Below, one piece after another: positions 1-9,517 of a stretch of 64,000 nucleotides of DNA. Numbering within the stretch: the first letter of the stretch is position 1; each line of letters begins with the position of its first letter. This DNA comes from Rhodospirillales bacterium (GTDB lineage Bacteria; Pseudomonadota; Alphaproteobacteria; ATCC43930; CGMCC-115725): contig CANJCB010000003.1 of assembly GCA_947473305.1 (NCBI GenBank), positions 62,001 through 126,000 of the forward strand. The letters run 5' to 3'. The position numbers and the translations under genes were made by a program. Below the pieces are notes generated by a model, which was not told the DNA's origin, did no database searches, and saw nothing but the letters and a program-made list of their open reading frames with translations.

Positions 1-102
1 GGCGCGGATCACTTCTTCCAGGGCAAGCTGGTCGAGCTCAACGAGGCGATCGAGGGCTATATCAACGAGAAGCCCAGGGTTACCAAGGCAGCGTCGAGGT
101 AG
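1..102 (+). CDS. Alpha/beta hydrolase, C-terminal end (partial)
   Basis: The first 33 codons of the window form an open frame ending in TAG. The residues near the start, GADHFF followed by GKLVEL, match the C-terminal catalytic-His segment seen in small alpha/beta hydrolases of the dienelactone-hydrolase/KANL3-Tex30 type, where the His of ADHFF is the triad base. The rest of the gene lies upstream of the window, so the substrate cannot be told. A palindromic repeat follows the stop after 8 bp. Confidence 0.6.
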   Translation, partial: GADHFFQGKLVELNEAIEGYINEKPRVTKAASR

Positions 103-110
103 GCACAAAA

Positions 111-240
111 GTCCTTCTCCGCCCTTCAGGGGGAGAAGGATTTAGGATGAGGTGGGGCGAGAGCGGGCTTTAAGCCCGAGCATCTCGCCACTGGCGAAAC
201 CTACTTCACCCTTCCCGCTCCGCGGGTTCCTTCCCTCACC
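111..240. repeat. Interspersed palindromic repeat, copy A
   Basis: Opens with GTCCTTCTCC, then GCCCTTCA and a returning GGGGGAGAAGGA, giving an outer hairpin. A conserved stretch (TTTAGGATGAGGTGGGGCGA) and an inner hairpin at 164-178 (CGGGC/GCCCG) follow, then a degraded inverted arm rich in CCTTCCC. It fills the gap between the hydrolase stop and the stop of the leftward GMC gene. Related copies lie at 4371, 27794 and 45432. Confidence 0.85.
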
Positions 241-1846
241 CCGCCCGGATGAAATCCGCGCAGCGTTCGCCGATCATGATCGAGGGGGCGTTGGTGTTGC
301 CGCCGACGATGGTCGGCATGACCGAGGCGTCCGCCACCCGCAGCCCATCGATCCCGCGCAGCCGCAACCGGCTGTCAAGCACGGCCAGCGGGTCGCCGTC
401 CGGTCCCATCCGGCAGGTGCCGACCGGGTGGTAGAGCGTGGCCACCGTCCGCAGGACATAGTTCCGCATACCCTCGTCATCCGCCCCGGCGGCCCCCGGC
501 ACGAGTTCCCCGCTGTTATAGGACGCCAGCGCCGGCGCCGAGGCGATCCGGCGGGAAATCTTCAGGCCCTGGACCAGAACCTCCACATCCGCCTCGTCCG
601 CCAGGAAATCGGGCTCCAGGGCCGGGCGGTCGGCGGGATCGGCGGACGCCAGCCGCACGCGGCCCCGGCTCTTGGGCCGCAGCAGGGTCGAATAGATCGC
701 GAAGCCGTGGCGACGGGGCACCGCCCGGTTGAGATCCTTCAGGGCGGCCATGAAGGTCAATTGCAGGTCCGGGGCTTCCACCTCCGGCCGGGTTCGGACG
801 AAACCCGCCGCCTCCACCATATTGGAGCTGATCGGCCCGCGCCGGGCGAAGGCATAGTTCAAGGCCCCCAGGGCCATGCGCGGGAAGGACCGGGGCGTGA
901 GCGCATAGCTCCGGGCGCTGGGGTCTTCGAGTTGCAGCACCACCGTCGGATGGTCCTGGAGGTTCTCACCGACGCCGGGGAGGTCGAGGATCGGCGCGAT
1001 CCCCAATCCGCGCAGCGTCTCCGCCGGGCCGATGCCGGAGAGCATCAGAAGCTGCGGGCTGTTGATCGCCCCGCCGCAGAGGATCACTTCCCGCGTGGCG
1101 GTGAGGTCGGCATTCTCCCCGTTCCGCCGGATCGAGAGGCCCACCGCGCGGCGGCCCTCGATGCGGATTTTCGTCACCAGCGTGTCCGGCAGGACCGTCA
1201 GATTCGGCCGGTCCAGCGCCGGATGCAGGAAGGCACGGGCGCTGCTCCAGCGCTCGCCGTTCTTCTGCGTCACCTCGACGAGGCCGAAACCGTCCTGGGT
1301 CGGGCCGTTGAAATCCTCGTTGCGCGGGAACTGCAACTCCGCCGCCGCCTCGACGAAGGCATGGGCGATGGGGTTGGGCGAGCGCACGGGGGCGACGTTG
1401 AGTTCCCCGCCCCTGCCGTGGAAGGGCGTCTCCCCCCGCTCCCGGTTCTCGTGGCGGCGAAAGACCGGCAGCACGTCCTTATAGGCCCAGCCCTCGTTGC
1501 CGAGAGCCGACCATTCGTCGAAATCACTCGCATGGCCGCGCATATAGACCATGCCGTTGACCGAGCTCGTCCCGCCGAAAAGCTTGCCGCGCGGACAGGG
1601 AATGGCATGGCCGAAGAGCCGCTCGGTCGGGGTGAAGCTGTGCTGCCAATTGTATTTGGCATGCGGCAGCAGCAGGGTGTTGCCGATGGGCAGCGTCGTC
1701 CTGACCTTGGCCGACAGCCCGCGATCCGAAGGCCCCGCCTCGACGAGGCAGACCCGGGTCTTGCCATCCGCCGTCAGGCGATTGGCGATCACGCAGCCCG
1801 CTGAGCCGGCGCCTATGACGATATAGTCGAAGGCGCCGGTTTCCAT
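236..1846 (-). CDS. GMC-family oxidoreductase (choline dehydrogenase-like)
   Basis: A 536-residue FAD-dependent glucose-methanol-choline oxidoreductase. The ADP-binding motif GAGSAG is at residues 12-17. The first GMC signature (GGTSSVNGMVYMRGH) lies around 91-105 and the second (GAINSPQLLMLSGIGP) near the middle. The catalytic pair is His473 (in YHPVGT) and an Asn in GGNTNAPS (517-519), the His/Asn arrangement of choline-dehydrogenase relatives. Length is normal for the family. It has no signal peptide or membrane segment, so it is probably cytoplasmic or peripherally attached, passing electrons from an alcohol to a quinone or oxygen. It starts 6 bp after the purA stop and may be cotranscribed with it. 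The substrate is unknown; choline is unlikely to be assignable without a betaine-aldehyde dehydrogenase nearby. Confidence 0.93.
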   Translation of the reverse strand: METGAFDYIVIGAGSAGCVIANRLTADGKTRVCLVEAGPSDRGLSAKVRTTLPIGNTLLLPHAKYNWQHSFTPTERLFGHAIPCPRGKLFGGTSSVNGMVYMRGHASDFDEWSALGNEGWAYKDVLPVFRRHENRERGETPFHGRGGELNVAPVRSPNPIAHAFVEAAAELQFPRNEDFNGPTQDGFGLVEVTQKNGERWSSARAFLHPALDRPNLTVLPDTLVTKIRIEGRRAVGLSIRRNGENADLTATREVILCGGAINSPQLLMLSGIGPAETLRGLGIAPILDLPGVGENLQDHPTVVLQLEDPSARSYALTPRSFPRMALGALNYAFARRGPISSNMVEAAGFVRTRPEVEAPDLQLTFMAALKDLNRAVPRRHGFAIYSTLLRPKSRGRVRLASADPADRPALEPDFLADEADVEVLVQGLKISRRIASAPALASYNSGELVPGAAGADDEGMRNYVLRTVATLYHPVGTCRMGPDGDPLAVLDSRLRLRGIDGLRVADASVMPTIVGGNTNAPSIMIGERCADFIRAG

Positions 1847-1852
1847 GGGATA

Positions 1853-3145
1853 TCAGTCCTCGAAGGGGTCTCGCACCAGGATCGTGTCGTCGCGTTCGGG
1901 ACTTGTCGAGAGGATAGCCACCGGCGTCTCGATCAATTCTTCCACACGGCGGACGTATTTGATCGCCGTCGCCGGAAGATCCGCCCAGGAGCGCGCGCCC
2001 CTCGTGCTTTCGGTCCAGCCGGGGAAGGTCTCGTAAATGGGCTCCACCGCCGCCTGGGCGGCCATGCCGGCGGGATAATAGTTCAAGGTCTCGCCCTTGA
2101 GCTTATAGCCGACGCAGACCTTGATCTCCTCGAAGCCGTCGAGCACATCCAGCTTGGTGAGCGCGATGCCGGTGATGCCGCCGACCTTGACCGCCTGGCG
2201 CACCATGACGGCGTCGAACCAGCCGCAGCGGCGTTTGCGCCCCGTGACCGTGCCAAACTCCTTGCCCCGCTCGCCCAGGCGCTGGCCGACCTCGTCGGTC
2301 AATTCCGTCGGGAAGGGGCCGGAGCCGACGCGGGTCGTATAGGCCTTGGTGATCCCGAGCACATAACCCACCGCCGAAGGCCCGATGCCCGACCCCGCCG
2401 CCGCCTGCCCCGACACGGTGTTCGAGGAGGTAACGTAAGGATATGTCCCGTGGTCGACATCGAGCATCAACCCCTGCGCGCCCTCGAAGAGGATGCGCTT
2501 GCCGGCCTTGCGCAGCTCGTCGAGCCGTTCCCAGACGCGATCCGCATAGGGCAGGATCTTCGGCGCGACCTCCAATAGGAGCTGCAACAGCTTCTCCCCA
2601 TCGACCTCGGGCTGGCTGAAACCGCGCAGGAGCGCGTTGTGATGGACCAGAAGTTGCTCGATCTTCAGCGGCAGGCTGTCGGGATCGGCCAGGTCGCAGA
2701 CCCGGATGGCGCGACGGCCGACCTTGTCCTCGTAAGCCGGGCCGATGCCGCGGCCGGTGGTGCCGATCTTGTTGGCGCCCTTGGCCTCCTCGCGCGCCCG
2801 GTCGATCTCGCCATGGGAGGGCAGGATCAGGGTCGCGTTGTCGGCGAGCTTCAGGTTGTCGGGCGTGACGGTGACGCCCTTGCCCTTGATGTTCTCGATC
2901 TCGCGCAAGAGCGCCCAGGGATCGACCACCACGCCATTGCCGATGATCGAGAGCTTCTCCTGCCGCACCACGCCCGAGGGCAGGAGGCTCAGCTTGTACT
3001 CGACATTGCCGATGACGAGCGTATGGCCGGCGTTATGGCCGCCCTGGAAGCGCACGACCACATCGGCCCTTTGAGAGAGCCAATCGACAATCTTGCCCTT
3101 GCCCTCGTCGCCCCATTGGGCGCCGATCACCGCTACGTTTGCCAT
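1853..3145 (-). CDS. purA: Adenylosuccinate synthetase
   Basis: 430 residues. The enzyme joins IMP and aspartate using GTP, the first committed step to AMP. The N-terminal glycine-rich loop GDEGKGK spans 12-18, with catalytic Asp13; GGHNAGHT carries catalytic His41. These match the known active-site numbering of the family. The frame stays open upstream to 3205, but the [18 protein letters not shown] start at 3145 matches family N-termini and lies 17 bp after the hisZ stop. The hisZ-purA order recurs in alphaproteobacteria, and the short gap suggests a shared transcript. Confidence 0.98.
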   Translation of the reverse strand: MANVAVIGAQWGDEGKGKIVDWLSQRADVVVRFQGGHNAGHTLVIGNVEYKLSLLPSGVVRQEKLSIIGNGVVVDPWALLREIENIKGKGVTVTPDNLKLADNATLILPSHGEIDRAREEAKGANKIGTTGRGIGPAYEDKVGRRAIRVCDLADPDSLPLKIEQLLVHHNALLRGFSQPEVDGEKLLQLLLEVAPKILPYADRVWERLDELRKAGKRILFEGAQGLMLDVDHGTYPYVTSSNTVSGQAAAGSGIGPSAVGYVLGITKAYTTRVGSGPFPTELTDEVGQRLGERGKEFGTVTGRKRRCGWFDAVMVRQAVKVGGITGIALTKLDVLDGFEEIKVCVGYKLKGETLNYYPAGMAAQAAVEPIYETFPGWTESTRGARSWADLPATAIKYVRRVEELIETPVAILSTSPERDDTILVRDPFED

Positions 3146-3162
3146 CGCTTCAGTCCGTTTCG

Positions 3163-4305
3163 TTAAACCGGCTTCGCCGTCCCGCCGCTCAAGACATGGC
3201 TGCATTGGAGCCGCCTTGCCTCGTTCTCAGCATCCGTCACCGGGGCCAGGCCCGCAACGGTAACCCATCCTTGCGTGCGAAGCTTCTTCGCAACCGTATC
3301 GTCGCTGGCCACCGGGATATAGACCCGCTTTGCCGGTTCCTGCGGGGGGAGCGCGCGGACGACCGTATCCGTATAGAGCGTGAAGCCCGTCGCGGGCTCG
3401 CCCTTGCCGCTGCCGGCCCGATAGCGCCCGCCGCGCCCCAACTCGCCCCTCACGCCCTTGGCGAAGAGGGTGAAGCTGATGCCGGTGTGATATTCGAAGC
3501 CGCGATTCTCGATGGGGTCGATGGTCACCGCGAGATCGGGCATCGCCGCTTCCAACTGCCGGACCACGGTTTCGAGGCTCTCGCGCTCCGCCGCCGCTTC
3601 CGGGGGGAGGTCGAGTTGCGCCAGCGCGGCCAATGCCGGCTTCGCCGGTCCCGCCGCCGAGAGCAATTTTCCGAGCACTTCCGCCGCTGCCCCGCCACTC
3701 GCCGCAACCGCCGCCGCGTCCTTGTGGTCGAGCGCCGCGCGCACCGCATCCGCCTCCTCGCCGACGATGCCGAAGGCGGCGCAGAGGGCCGGGACCAGGG
3801 TCGGCAGGGTAAGGTCTACGGAAAGCCCGGCGATGCCAAGGCTGCCAAGCGCTTCGGCCGCCAGGGCGACGACTTCCACATCGGCGGAGGGCTCGTCGGA
3901 GCCGATGAGTTCCGCGCCGACCTGGCCGACCTGACGCTCGGAGCGGATCTGGCTGCCCTTGACCCTGAGCGCCTGGCCCGCATAGCTCAGCCGCAGGGGT
4001 CGGGGGGATTTCAGCAGCCGCGTCGTCGCGATCCGCGCCACCTGGGGCGTCATATCCGCGCGCACGCCGATCATGCGCTGCGAGATCGGGTCCATCATGC
4101 GGAAGGTCGCGGTCGCCATGGCCGCACCCGCGCCGGTCAGAAGGTTTTCCTCGAACTCCACGAGAGGCGGCTTCACCCGGTCGTAGCCATGACTCGCCAG
4201 CACGGCCATCAGGCGTCCGACGGCTTCGGCTTCCACGCCCGCGCTGGGGGGCAGGAGGTCGCGCAGTCCGAGCGGCAGCAGGGCCGGATGCAAGGTCTCG
4301 TTCAT
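3163..4305 (-). CDS. hisZ: ATP phosphoribosyltransferase regulatory subunit
   Basis: 380 residues, a catalytically inactive paralogue of histidyl-tRNA synthetase. It forms a complex with short-form HisG at the first step of histidine synthesis. It shows class II synthetase features: an N-terminal [12 protein letters not shown] segment, the motif-2-like [15 protein letters not shown] near residues 90-105, and RGGRYRAG near 290. The usual HisRS anticodon-binding C-terminus is absent and the length fits HisZ. hisG is not in the window. It is upstream of purA and separated from serA by repeat copy B. Confidence 0.93.
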   Translation of the reverse strand: MNETLHPALLPLGLRDLLPPSAGVEAEAVGRLMAVLASHGYDRVKPPLVEFEENLLTGAGAAMATATFRMMDPISQRMIGVRADMTPQVARIATTRLLKSPRPLRLSYAGQALRVKGSQIRSERQVGQVGAELIGSDEPSADVEVVALAAEALGSLGIAGLSVDLTLPTLVPALCAAFGIVGEEADAVRAALDHKDAAAVAASGGAAAEVLGKLLSAAGPAKPALAALAQLDLPPEAAAERESLETVVRQLEAAMPDLAVTIDPIENRGFEYHTGISFTLFAKGVRGELGRGGRYRAGSGKGEPATGFTLYTDTVVRALPPQEPAKRVYIPVASDDTVAKKLRTQGWVTVAGLAPVTDAENEARRLQCSHVLSGGTAKPV

Positions 4306-4370
4306 GCTGCGGAGATAAAGGTTTCAGAGGGATCGGGCAAACGGAAAAGGCCAATTTGGCTCAGCGGAAA

Positions 4371-4527
4371 GTCCTTCTCCGCCCTTCAGGGGGGAGAAGG
4401 ATTTAGGATGAGGTGGGGCGAGGGCAGTCTTTACTGCCCGAGCATCTCGCCACCGGTGAAACCCTACCTCACCCCTTCCCACTTCGTGGGTCCCTTCCCT
4501 CTTCCTCCCTAAAGGGCCGGAGAGGGA
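4371..4527. repeat. Interspersed palindromic repeat, copy B
   Basis: The best-preserved full copy. The left unit is GTCCTTCTCC..GGGGGGAGAAGG followed by the conserved TTTAGGATGAGGTGGGGCGA. The inner hairpin at 4422-4439 has arms GGGCAGT/ACTGCCC around CTTT. The right side carries an inverted, degraded unit ending in AAAGGGCCGGAGAGGGA. It lies between serA (stop at 4536) and hisZ (start at 4305), so it would sit inside a serCA-hisZ-purA transcript. Confidence 0.88.
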
Positions 4528-4535
4528 CATAACAA

Positions 4536-6110
4536 TCAGAACTTCAGGAACTTGGCCTGAACCACGTTCGGGATGACCCGGACCTTTTCCAGGACCGCGT
4601 CGCTCATGGCCTGGTCGATCTGCACGAGGCAGATCGCGTCCTGGCCGGCGGAGACGCGGCCCAGATGGAAAGTCGCGATGTTGATCCCCGCCTCGCCCAG
4701 GGTGCGGCCGAGGTTGCCGATGAAGCCCGGCTTGTCCTGGTTGCGGACGAAAAGCACATAGGGGCCAAGCTCGGCCTCCATGGGCACGTCCTCGACCTGG
4801 ACGATGCGCGGCTTGTCGCCGAACAGCGTCCCCGCCACGCTGCGGCTGCCGGCGCTGGTGGTCACGGTCACGCGCAGCAGGGTCTGATAGTTGGTGGGCT
4901 CGCTGCTGGTGGTCTCGCTGACCTTGATGTCGCGCTCGCGGCAGATGAGCGGCGCGTTGATCATATTGACCGTGTCGAGCTTGGGCGCGAGCAAAGCGGT
5001 CAGGGCGACCGCCGTCAGGGGCTTCGTGTTGAGTTCCGCCGCATGGCCCTCATATTCGATCTCGATGGCCTTGAGGTCCGCCTCGATGAGCTGGCCCGCG
5101 AAGCTGCCCAATTCCTCGGCGAGCTTCATATAGGGGCGGAGCCGCACGGCTTCCTCGGCCGAAAGCGACGGCATGTTGAGGGCGTTGGTCACAGCCCCCG
5201 TCAGCAGGAAATCCGCCATCTGCTCGGCGATCTGGAGCGCCACGTTCTCCTGGGCTTCCGTGGTGGAAGCGCCCAGATGCGGGGTCGCGATCATCTTCTC
5301 GTTGCCGAAGAGGGGATGGGACTTCGCCGGTTCCTCGACAAAGACGTCGAAGGCAGCACCCGCCACCTGGCCGCTGTCGAGTCCGGCCTTCAAATCGTCC
5401 TCATTGACGAGGCCGCCGCGGGCGCAATTGATGATCCGGACGCCCTTCTTCATCTTGGCGATGGACTTGGCGTCGATGACGCCCTTGGTCGATTCGGTCA
5501 AAGGCGTGTGCAGCGTGATGAAATCGGCGCGGGCGAAAAGCTCGTCCAATTCGACCTTCTCGACGCCCAGGGCCACCGCGCGTTCCGGCGACAGGAAGGG
5601 ATCGGCGGCCACGACCTTCATCTTCAGGCCCAGGGCCCGGTCGGCGACGATCGAACCGATATTGCCGCAGCCGATGACGCCCAGAACCTTGCCGAAAAGC
5701 TCCACGCCCATGAAGCGGGACTTTTCCCACTTGCCCGCATGGGTCGAAACGTTCGCCGCCGGGATGTCGCGGGCCAGCGCGAACATCATGGCGATGGCGT
5801 GCTCGGCGGTGGTGATCGAATTGCCGAAGGGCGTGTTCATCACCACGATGCCGCGCGCGGTCGCGGCGGGAATATCGACGTTGTCGACACCGATGCCGGC
5901 GCGGCCGACGACCTTCAGGTTGGTGGCCTGCTCAATCACCGCCTTGGTCACCTTGGTGGCGGAGCGGATGGCCAGACCGTCGTATTTGCCGATGATCTTC
6001 TTGAGGTCCTCGGGCGTGAGGCCGGTCATGACCTCCACCTCGATGCCCTTGTTGGCGAAAATCTCGACGGCGCGCGGACTGAGAGCGTCCGAAATCAGAA
6101 CTTTCGGCAT
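4536..6110 (-). CDS. serA: D-3-phosphoglycerate dehydrogenase
   Basis: 524 residues, the long form with an intervening domain and a C-terminal ACT domain. It oxidises 3-phosphoglycerate with NAD+, the first step of serine synthesis. The Rossmann motif GCGNIG is at 147-152. The catalytic trio is Arg231 (in NCARGG), Glu260 and His278 (in TPHLGAST). The ACT domain begins near residue 447 (YVLFVRNQDKPGFIGNLG) and is the expected site of serine feedback. It starts 57 bp after serC in the same direction, forming a serCA operon. Confidence 0.97.
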   Translation of the reverse strand: MPKVLISDALSPRAVEIFANKGIEVEVMTGLTPEDLKKIIGKYDGLAIRSATKVTKAVIEQATNLKVVGRAGIGVDNVDIPAATARGIVVMNTPFGNSITTAEHAIAMMFALARDIPAANVSTHAGKWEKSRFMGVELFGKVLGVIGCGNIGSIVADRALGLKMKVVAADPFLSPERAVALGVEKVELDELFARADFITLHTPLTESTKGVIDAKSIAKMKKGVRIINCARGGLVNEDDLKAGLDSGQVAGAAFDVFVEEPAKSHPLFGNEKMIATPHLGASTTEAQENVALQIAEQMADFLLTGAVTNALNMPSLSAEEAVRLRPYMKLAEELGSFAGQLIEADLKAIEIEYEGHAAELNTKPLTAVALTALLAPKLDTVNMINAPLICRERDIKVSETTSSEPTNYQTLLRVTVTTSAGSRSVAGTLFGDKPRIVQVEDVPMEAELGPYVLFVRNQDKPGFIGNLGRTLGEAGINIATFHLGRVSAGQDAICLVQIDQAMSDAVLEKVRVIPNVVQAKFLKF

Positions 6111-6167
6111 TTCATGGATCCGTTCGAAAAAGAATTCGGGAAAGGAAAAGCGCTTCAGGAGCCGGCT

Positions 6168-7316
6168 TTACGCCGGGCGAACCTCGCCATAGGCCCAGTC
6201 GAGCCAATGGAGAAGCGCTGCCAGATCGGAGGTTTCGACCGTGGCGCCGGCCCAGATCCTGAGACCCGGAGGCGCATCGCGATAGCTCGCGATATCGAAG
6301 CCAGCACCTTCCGCCTCGATGAGGCCGACAAAGCGCTTCAAGAGGGCGGCCTGCGCATCGGGCGCCAGCGCCGTCACCTTGGGATCCACCACATTGAGGC
6401 AGACCGAGGTGCAGGAACGGGTCGCGGGATCCACCGCCAGGAAGTCCACCCAGGGCGTCTTGGCGACCCAGTCGGATATCACCTTGAGGTTCGCTTCCGA
6501 CCGGCCCATCAGGCCCTTCAGGCCACCGACCTTTTCGGCCCAGGCCAAACCGTCCAGCGCATCCTCGACGGCAAGCATCGAGGGCGTGTTGATGGTCTCG
6601 CCCTTAAAGATGCCTTCGCTGATCTTGCCCTTGGACTTCATGCGGAAAATCTTGGGCATCGGCCAGGGGGGATCGTAAGCCTCGATCCGTTCGACCGCGC
6701 GGGGGCTCAGCACCAGCATGCCGTGCGCCGCCTCGCCGCCCAGCACCTTCTGCCAGGACCAGGTCGTCACATCGAGCTTGGCCCAGGGCAGGTCCATGGC
6801 GAAAGCGGCCGAGGTCGCGTCGCAGATCGAGAGGCCCTCGCGGTCGGCCTTGATCCAGTCGCCGTTGGGCACCCGCACGCCCGAGGTCGTGCCGTTCCAG
6901 GTGAAGACGACGTCCCGGTTCCAATCGACCTGGGAAAGATCCGGCAGCTTGCCGTAACCCGCCTGCAAGAGGCGCGTGTCCTTCAGCTTCAATTGCTTGA
7001 CCGCATCGGTGATCCAGCCCTCGCCGAAGCTCTCCCAGGCGAGGAGATCCACGCCGCGAGGCCCGAGCAGCGACCAGAGCGCCATCTCGACCGCCCCTGT
7101 GTCGGAGGCGGGAACGATGCCGATGCGATAATCTTTGGGGATGCCGAGGATAGCGCGGGAGCGCTCGATCACGTCGGCGAGCTTGGCCTTGCCCTCTTTC
7201 GCCCGGTGAGACCGGCCGAGAAACGCACCAGAGAGCGCCTCAATCGTCCAACCGGGACGCTTGGCGCAAGGACCAGAAGAAAAGCAGGGGTTAGCGGGCC
7301 GTGTATTCGGCTTCAT
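6168..7316 (-). CDS. serC: Phosphoserine aminotransferase
   Basis: 382 residues, a class V PLP aminotransferase converting 3-phosphohydroxypyruvate and glutamate to phosphoserine. The N-terminal [14 protein letters not shown] and the PLP lysine at residue 190 ([13 protein letters not shown]) mark the alphaproteobacterial/archaeal-type SerC branch (TIGR01365-like) rather than the E. coli type. The start at 7316 is preceded by a purine-rich GTGAGGAATAGC. It heads the serC-serA operon, and a structured leader lies directly upstream. Confidence 0.96.
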   Translation of the reverse strand: MKPNTRPANPCFSSGPCAKRPGWTIEALSGAFLGRSHRAKEGKAKLADVIERSRAILGIPKDYRIGIVPASDTGAVEMALWSLLGPRGVDLLAWESFGEGWITDAVKQLKLKDTRLLQAGYGKLPDLSQVDWNRDVVFTWNGTTSGVRVPNGDWIKADREGLSICDATSAAFAMDLPWAKLDVTTWSWQKVLGGEAAHGMLVLSPRAVERIEAYDPPWPMPKIFRMKSKGKISEGIFKGETINTPSMLAVEDALDGLAWAEKVGGLKGLMGRSEANLKVISDWVAKTPWVDFLAVDPATRSCTSVCLNVVDPKVTALAPDAQAALLKRFVGLIEAEGAGFDIASYRDAPPGLRIWAGATVETSDLAALLHWLDWAYGEVRPA

Positions 7317-7395
7317 GATAGCTATTCCTCACAGAATAGATGCGACCCGTTGGGGGGCCGTGTCCCGCCGCGGACCCTATGAGGGAAGGTCGGAT
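7317..7395 (-). promoter_or_regulatory. Candidate serC leader RNA (two adjacent hairpins)
   Basis: On the transcribed strand just upstream of serC, two hairpins sit side by side. One is GUCC/GGAC at 7375-7362; the other is CGGCCC/GGGUCG around CCCAAC at 7360-7343. A short linker leads to the ribosome-binding region. A conserved serC RNA motif is known from alphaproteobacterial serC 5' regions, and this position and geometry fit it. I assign it from context and visible pairing only; a covariance-model search is needed. Confidence 0.45.
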
Positions 7396-7399
7396 TCGT

Positions 7400-7648
7400 C
7401 AACCGATGGATGAGCCTGCGGCGGTTGATCGCAGTTTTGACATGGGGTGGGTGTCGGATTTCACATATGTCGCCACCTGGGCGGGCTTCATCCACGTGTC
7501 TATCAAGTACACCGAGCGCCTTGCCGAGGCCGGGATCGAGCCATCGGTCGGCAGCGTCGGTGACAGCTCTGACAACGCCTTGGCCGAGACAATCAACGGC
7601 CTCCGACGAACCCGGCGCGGTTCAAACCTGGGATGGAGCAAATCCTAA
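7400..7648 (+). pseudogene. IS3-family transposase (OrfB) relic with internal deletion
   Basis: The frame reads WVSDFTYVATWAGF, which matches the start of the IS3-type DDE integrase core. It then runs directly into SIKYTERLAEAGIEPSVGSV, which normally lies tens of residues further on. The segment between, holding part of the catalytic triad, is missing. The following GDSSDNALAETINGL is the usual C-terminal core region; after that the reading degenerates. In the next frame, GAVQTW resembles a displaced tail. No OrfA and no terminal inverted repeats are evident. The relic sits between serC and the accessory region. Confidence 0.8.
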
Positions 7649-7740
7649 AAACGTAACGCGACGGTCTCCTTCACTCTGGCGCGATGTATGCAATCTGCTA
7701 GGCTCCATCCTCGAAGAAGACTTTGACAGGGTGGGGGACG

Positions 7741-9237
7741 ATGGGTGCGATGCGTTGGGCTGTGCTGGCTTTCCTCACGGTCTTGGCAGCAAGCGGGTCG
7801 GAGACCTCGGCCGCGGACCGGGATTATCTGGTGGTGGCGCGGCCCTCGGACATCAAGACGCTCGATCCCACGGTCGAGACCTCGGATATCGCAAGCTCGC
7901 TCTATAAGAGCCTCTACGACCAGTTAACCCAGACCGGCACGGACGGCAGCATCGCGCCGAAGCTCGCGACCTCCTTCTCGGCCTCGGAGGATGCCAAGAC
8001 CTGGACCTTCAAGATCCGCGGCGATGCCAAGCTGCCGGACGGATCGGCGCTGACGGCGGACGATGTGGTCTGGACCTATCGCACGATCCTGGGCGATGCG
8101 ACGTCGCCCATGAAGGCCTTTGTCGCCCAGGTGGATACGGTCGAGAAGACCGCGCCCGATACGGTCGTGTTCCATCTCAACACGGCCTTCGGGGCCTTCG
8201 ACCGGCAGGTGTCGCTGATCTCGGTGGTGCAGCAGAAGAGCTTTGAGACCATGGGCCGCGCGGCCTTCGCCCAGAAGGGCGTCGGCTCCGGCCCCTATCA
8301 GGTGGTGAACTGGGTGCGCGACAGCCAGATCGAGCTGGCCGCGAACCCGCACTATTGGGGCAAGGCGCCCAGCATCAAGAAGATCATCATCCGGCCCGTG
8401 GAGAGCGAGTCGGCGCGGCTCAACGGCTTGCGCAGCGGCGAGCTGGACCTGGCGCAGACCCTGCCCCCGGCGGGTGTCGCGGCCGCCGAGGCGGAGGGCG
8501 TCATCAAGGTCGCCAAGGTGCCGAGCAACCGGGTCATCTATCTCGGGTTCAACTACGACGACGCGATGGTCGGGAACGTGAAGTTCCGCCAGGCGGTGGA
8601 TGCCTCCATCGACCGGAACGCGCTGACGGCGCGGCTCTTACGCGGTCTCGGGAAGCCCGAGGGCGAGATGCTGGCCCCGGTGACCTTCGGCTACGATCCC
8701 TCGATCAAGCCGACTCCGCTCGACGCGGCCAAGGCGAAAAAGCTGCTCCAGGAAGCGGGCTATGCGGGGCAGAAGGTGCCCTTCCACTATGCGACCAACC
8801 GCTGGCCCTTCGCGGCGGAGGTGGCCCAGGCGATCGGCAACTATCTGAAGGCCGTGGGGATCGAGGTCGAGCTGGTGGGCGTCGATTACACGACGCTCTT
8901 CACCCTCTGGCAGACCAACAAGCTGCCGGGGATCTATATGTTCGGCTATGGCCCGACCAATCTGGACGCCTCCTTGCCGCTGAACAGTCTCTATGTGCTG
9001 CGCGCCGCCAAGGCCGATCCGGCCTACCTGCCTTGGGTGGAGACGCAGCGGTCCACGGCCGATCCCGCGAAACGCAAGGCCGCGATCTCCCTGATCCTGA
9101 AACGCAGCCAGGAAATGGCCGCCTATGCGCCGCTCTATAACGAGTTTGAGACCTACGGCTATGGGAAGAACGTCAGCTTCACCGCCCGGCCGGACGGGGT
9201 GATCCCGCTCGCGGAGGTTTCTTTCGTCGGGAAATAA
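7741..9237 (+). CDS. ABC transporter substrate-binding protein, family 5 (DppA/OppA-like)
   Basis: 498 residues from the ATG at 7741, preceded by AGGGTGGGGG. A signal peptide covers about residues 1-25 (MRWAVLAFLTVLAASGSETSAA), so the protein is periplasmic. The mature part has the SBP_bac_5 pattern: a DIKTLDPTVETS N-terminus, ASEDAKTWTFKIR, DGSALTADDVVWTYRTI, and VGSGPYQVVNW in the ligand-binding core. The family binds peptides, nickel or small organic acids. No permease or ATPase genes adjoin it, so it is an orphan binding protein or uses a transporter encoded elsewhere. The first gene after the IS3 relic. Confidence 0.93.
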   Translation: MGAMRWAVLAFLTVLAASGSETSAADRDYLVVARPSDIKTLDPTVETSDIASSLYKSLYDQLTQTGTDGSIAPKLATSFSASEDAKTWTFKIRGDAKLPDGSALTADDVVWTYRTILGDATSPMKAFVAQVDTVEKTAPDTVVFHLNTAFGAFDRQVSLISVVQQKSFETMGRAAFAQKGVGSGPYQVVNWVRDSQIELAANPHYWGKAPSIKKIIIRPVESESARLNGLRSGELDLAQTLPPAGVAAAEAEGVIKVAKVPSNRVIYLGFNYDDAMVGNVKFRQAVDASIDRNALTARLLRGLGKPEGEMLAPVTFGYDPSIKPTPLDAAKAKKLLQEAGYAGQKVPFHYATNRWPFAAEVAQAIGNYLKAVGIEVELVGVDYTTLFTLWQTNKLPGIYMFGYGPTNLDASLPLNSLYVLRAAKADPAYLPWVETQRSTADPAKRKAAISLILKRSQEMAAYAPLYNEFETYGYGKNVSFTARPDGVIPLAEVSFVGK

Positions 9238-9275
9238 GGGGGTAATCCCCATCTCTCGCCACATCCACACTCGTC

Positions 9276-9388
9276 ACCCTCGGGTTTAGTGTTTAGCCCG
9301 AGGGTCCACGACTAAGTGGAGGTTGGGCACGTTCGGTACTGATAGCACAGCGGAAGCTCTGCTTCCGCGAGAGGGGGCCAAGCCCCCT
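9276..9388. repeat. Cluster of three hairpins in the intergenic region
   Basis: Three inverted repeats follow each other: ACCCTCGGG/CCCGAGGGT (9276-9284 and 9297-9305), GCGGAAGC/GCTTCCGC (9350-9368), and AGGGGGC/GCCCCCT (9372-9388). The first resembles the palindrome at 61376 (both carry CCTCGGG and CCCGAGG cores). They can end transcription of the upstream gene, but no strong T-run follows, so a repeat-element origin is as likely. Confidence 0.7.
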
Positions 9389-9517
9389 AGGATGACGGCG
9401 GTGTGGTGGAGGGAGCCGGGCTAAAAACTGTCATCCGACATACGTTGACAATAATCGTCCGCCGGGCGGAGACTTCCGGCCCTTTTTGAGAAAATACCTT
9501 AGAGGAGCAATGCCGCC

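Noticed and set aside
152-1804. Long rightward open frame of 550 codons opposite the GMC gene
   Set aside because: Low-complexity Arg/Gly/Ala composition typical of antisense frames in GC-rich DNA; the minus strand carries the complete GMC motifs.
4665-7382. 905-codon rightward frame opposite serA and serC
   Set aside because: No domains; both serA and serC on the minus strand have full catalytic residues.
9445-9473. TTGACA upstream of the methylaspartate ammonia-lyase gene
   Set aside because: No acceptable -10 box at the right distance, so not listed as a promoter.
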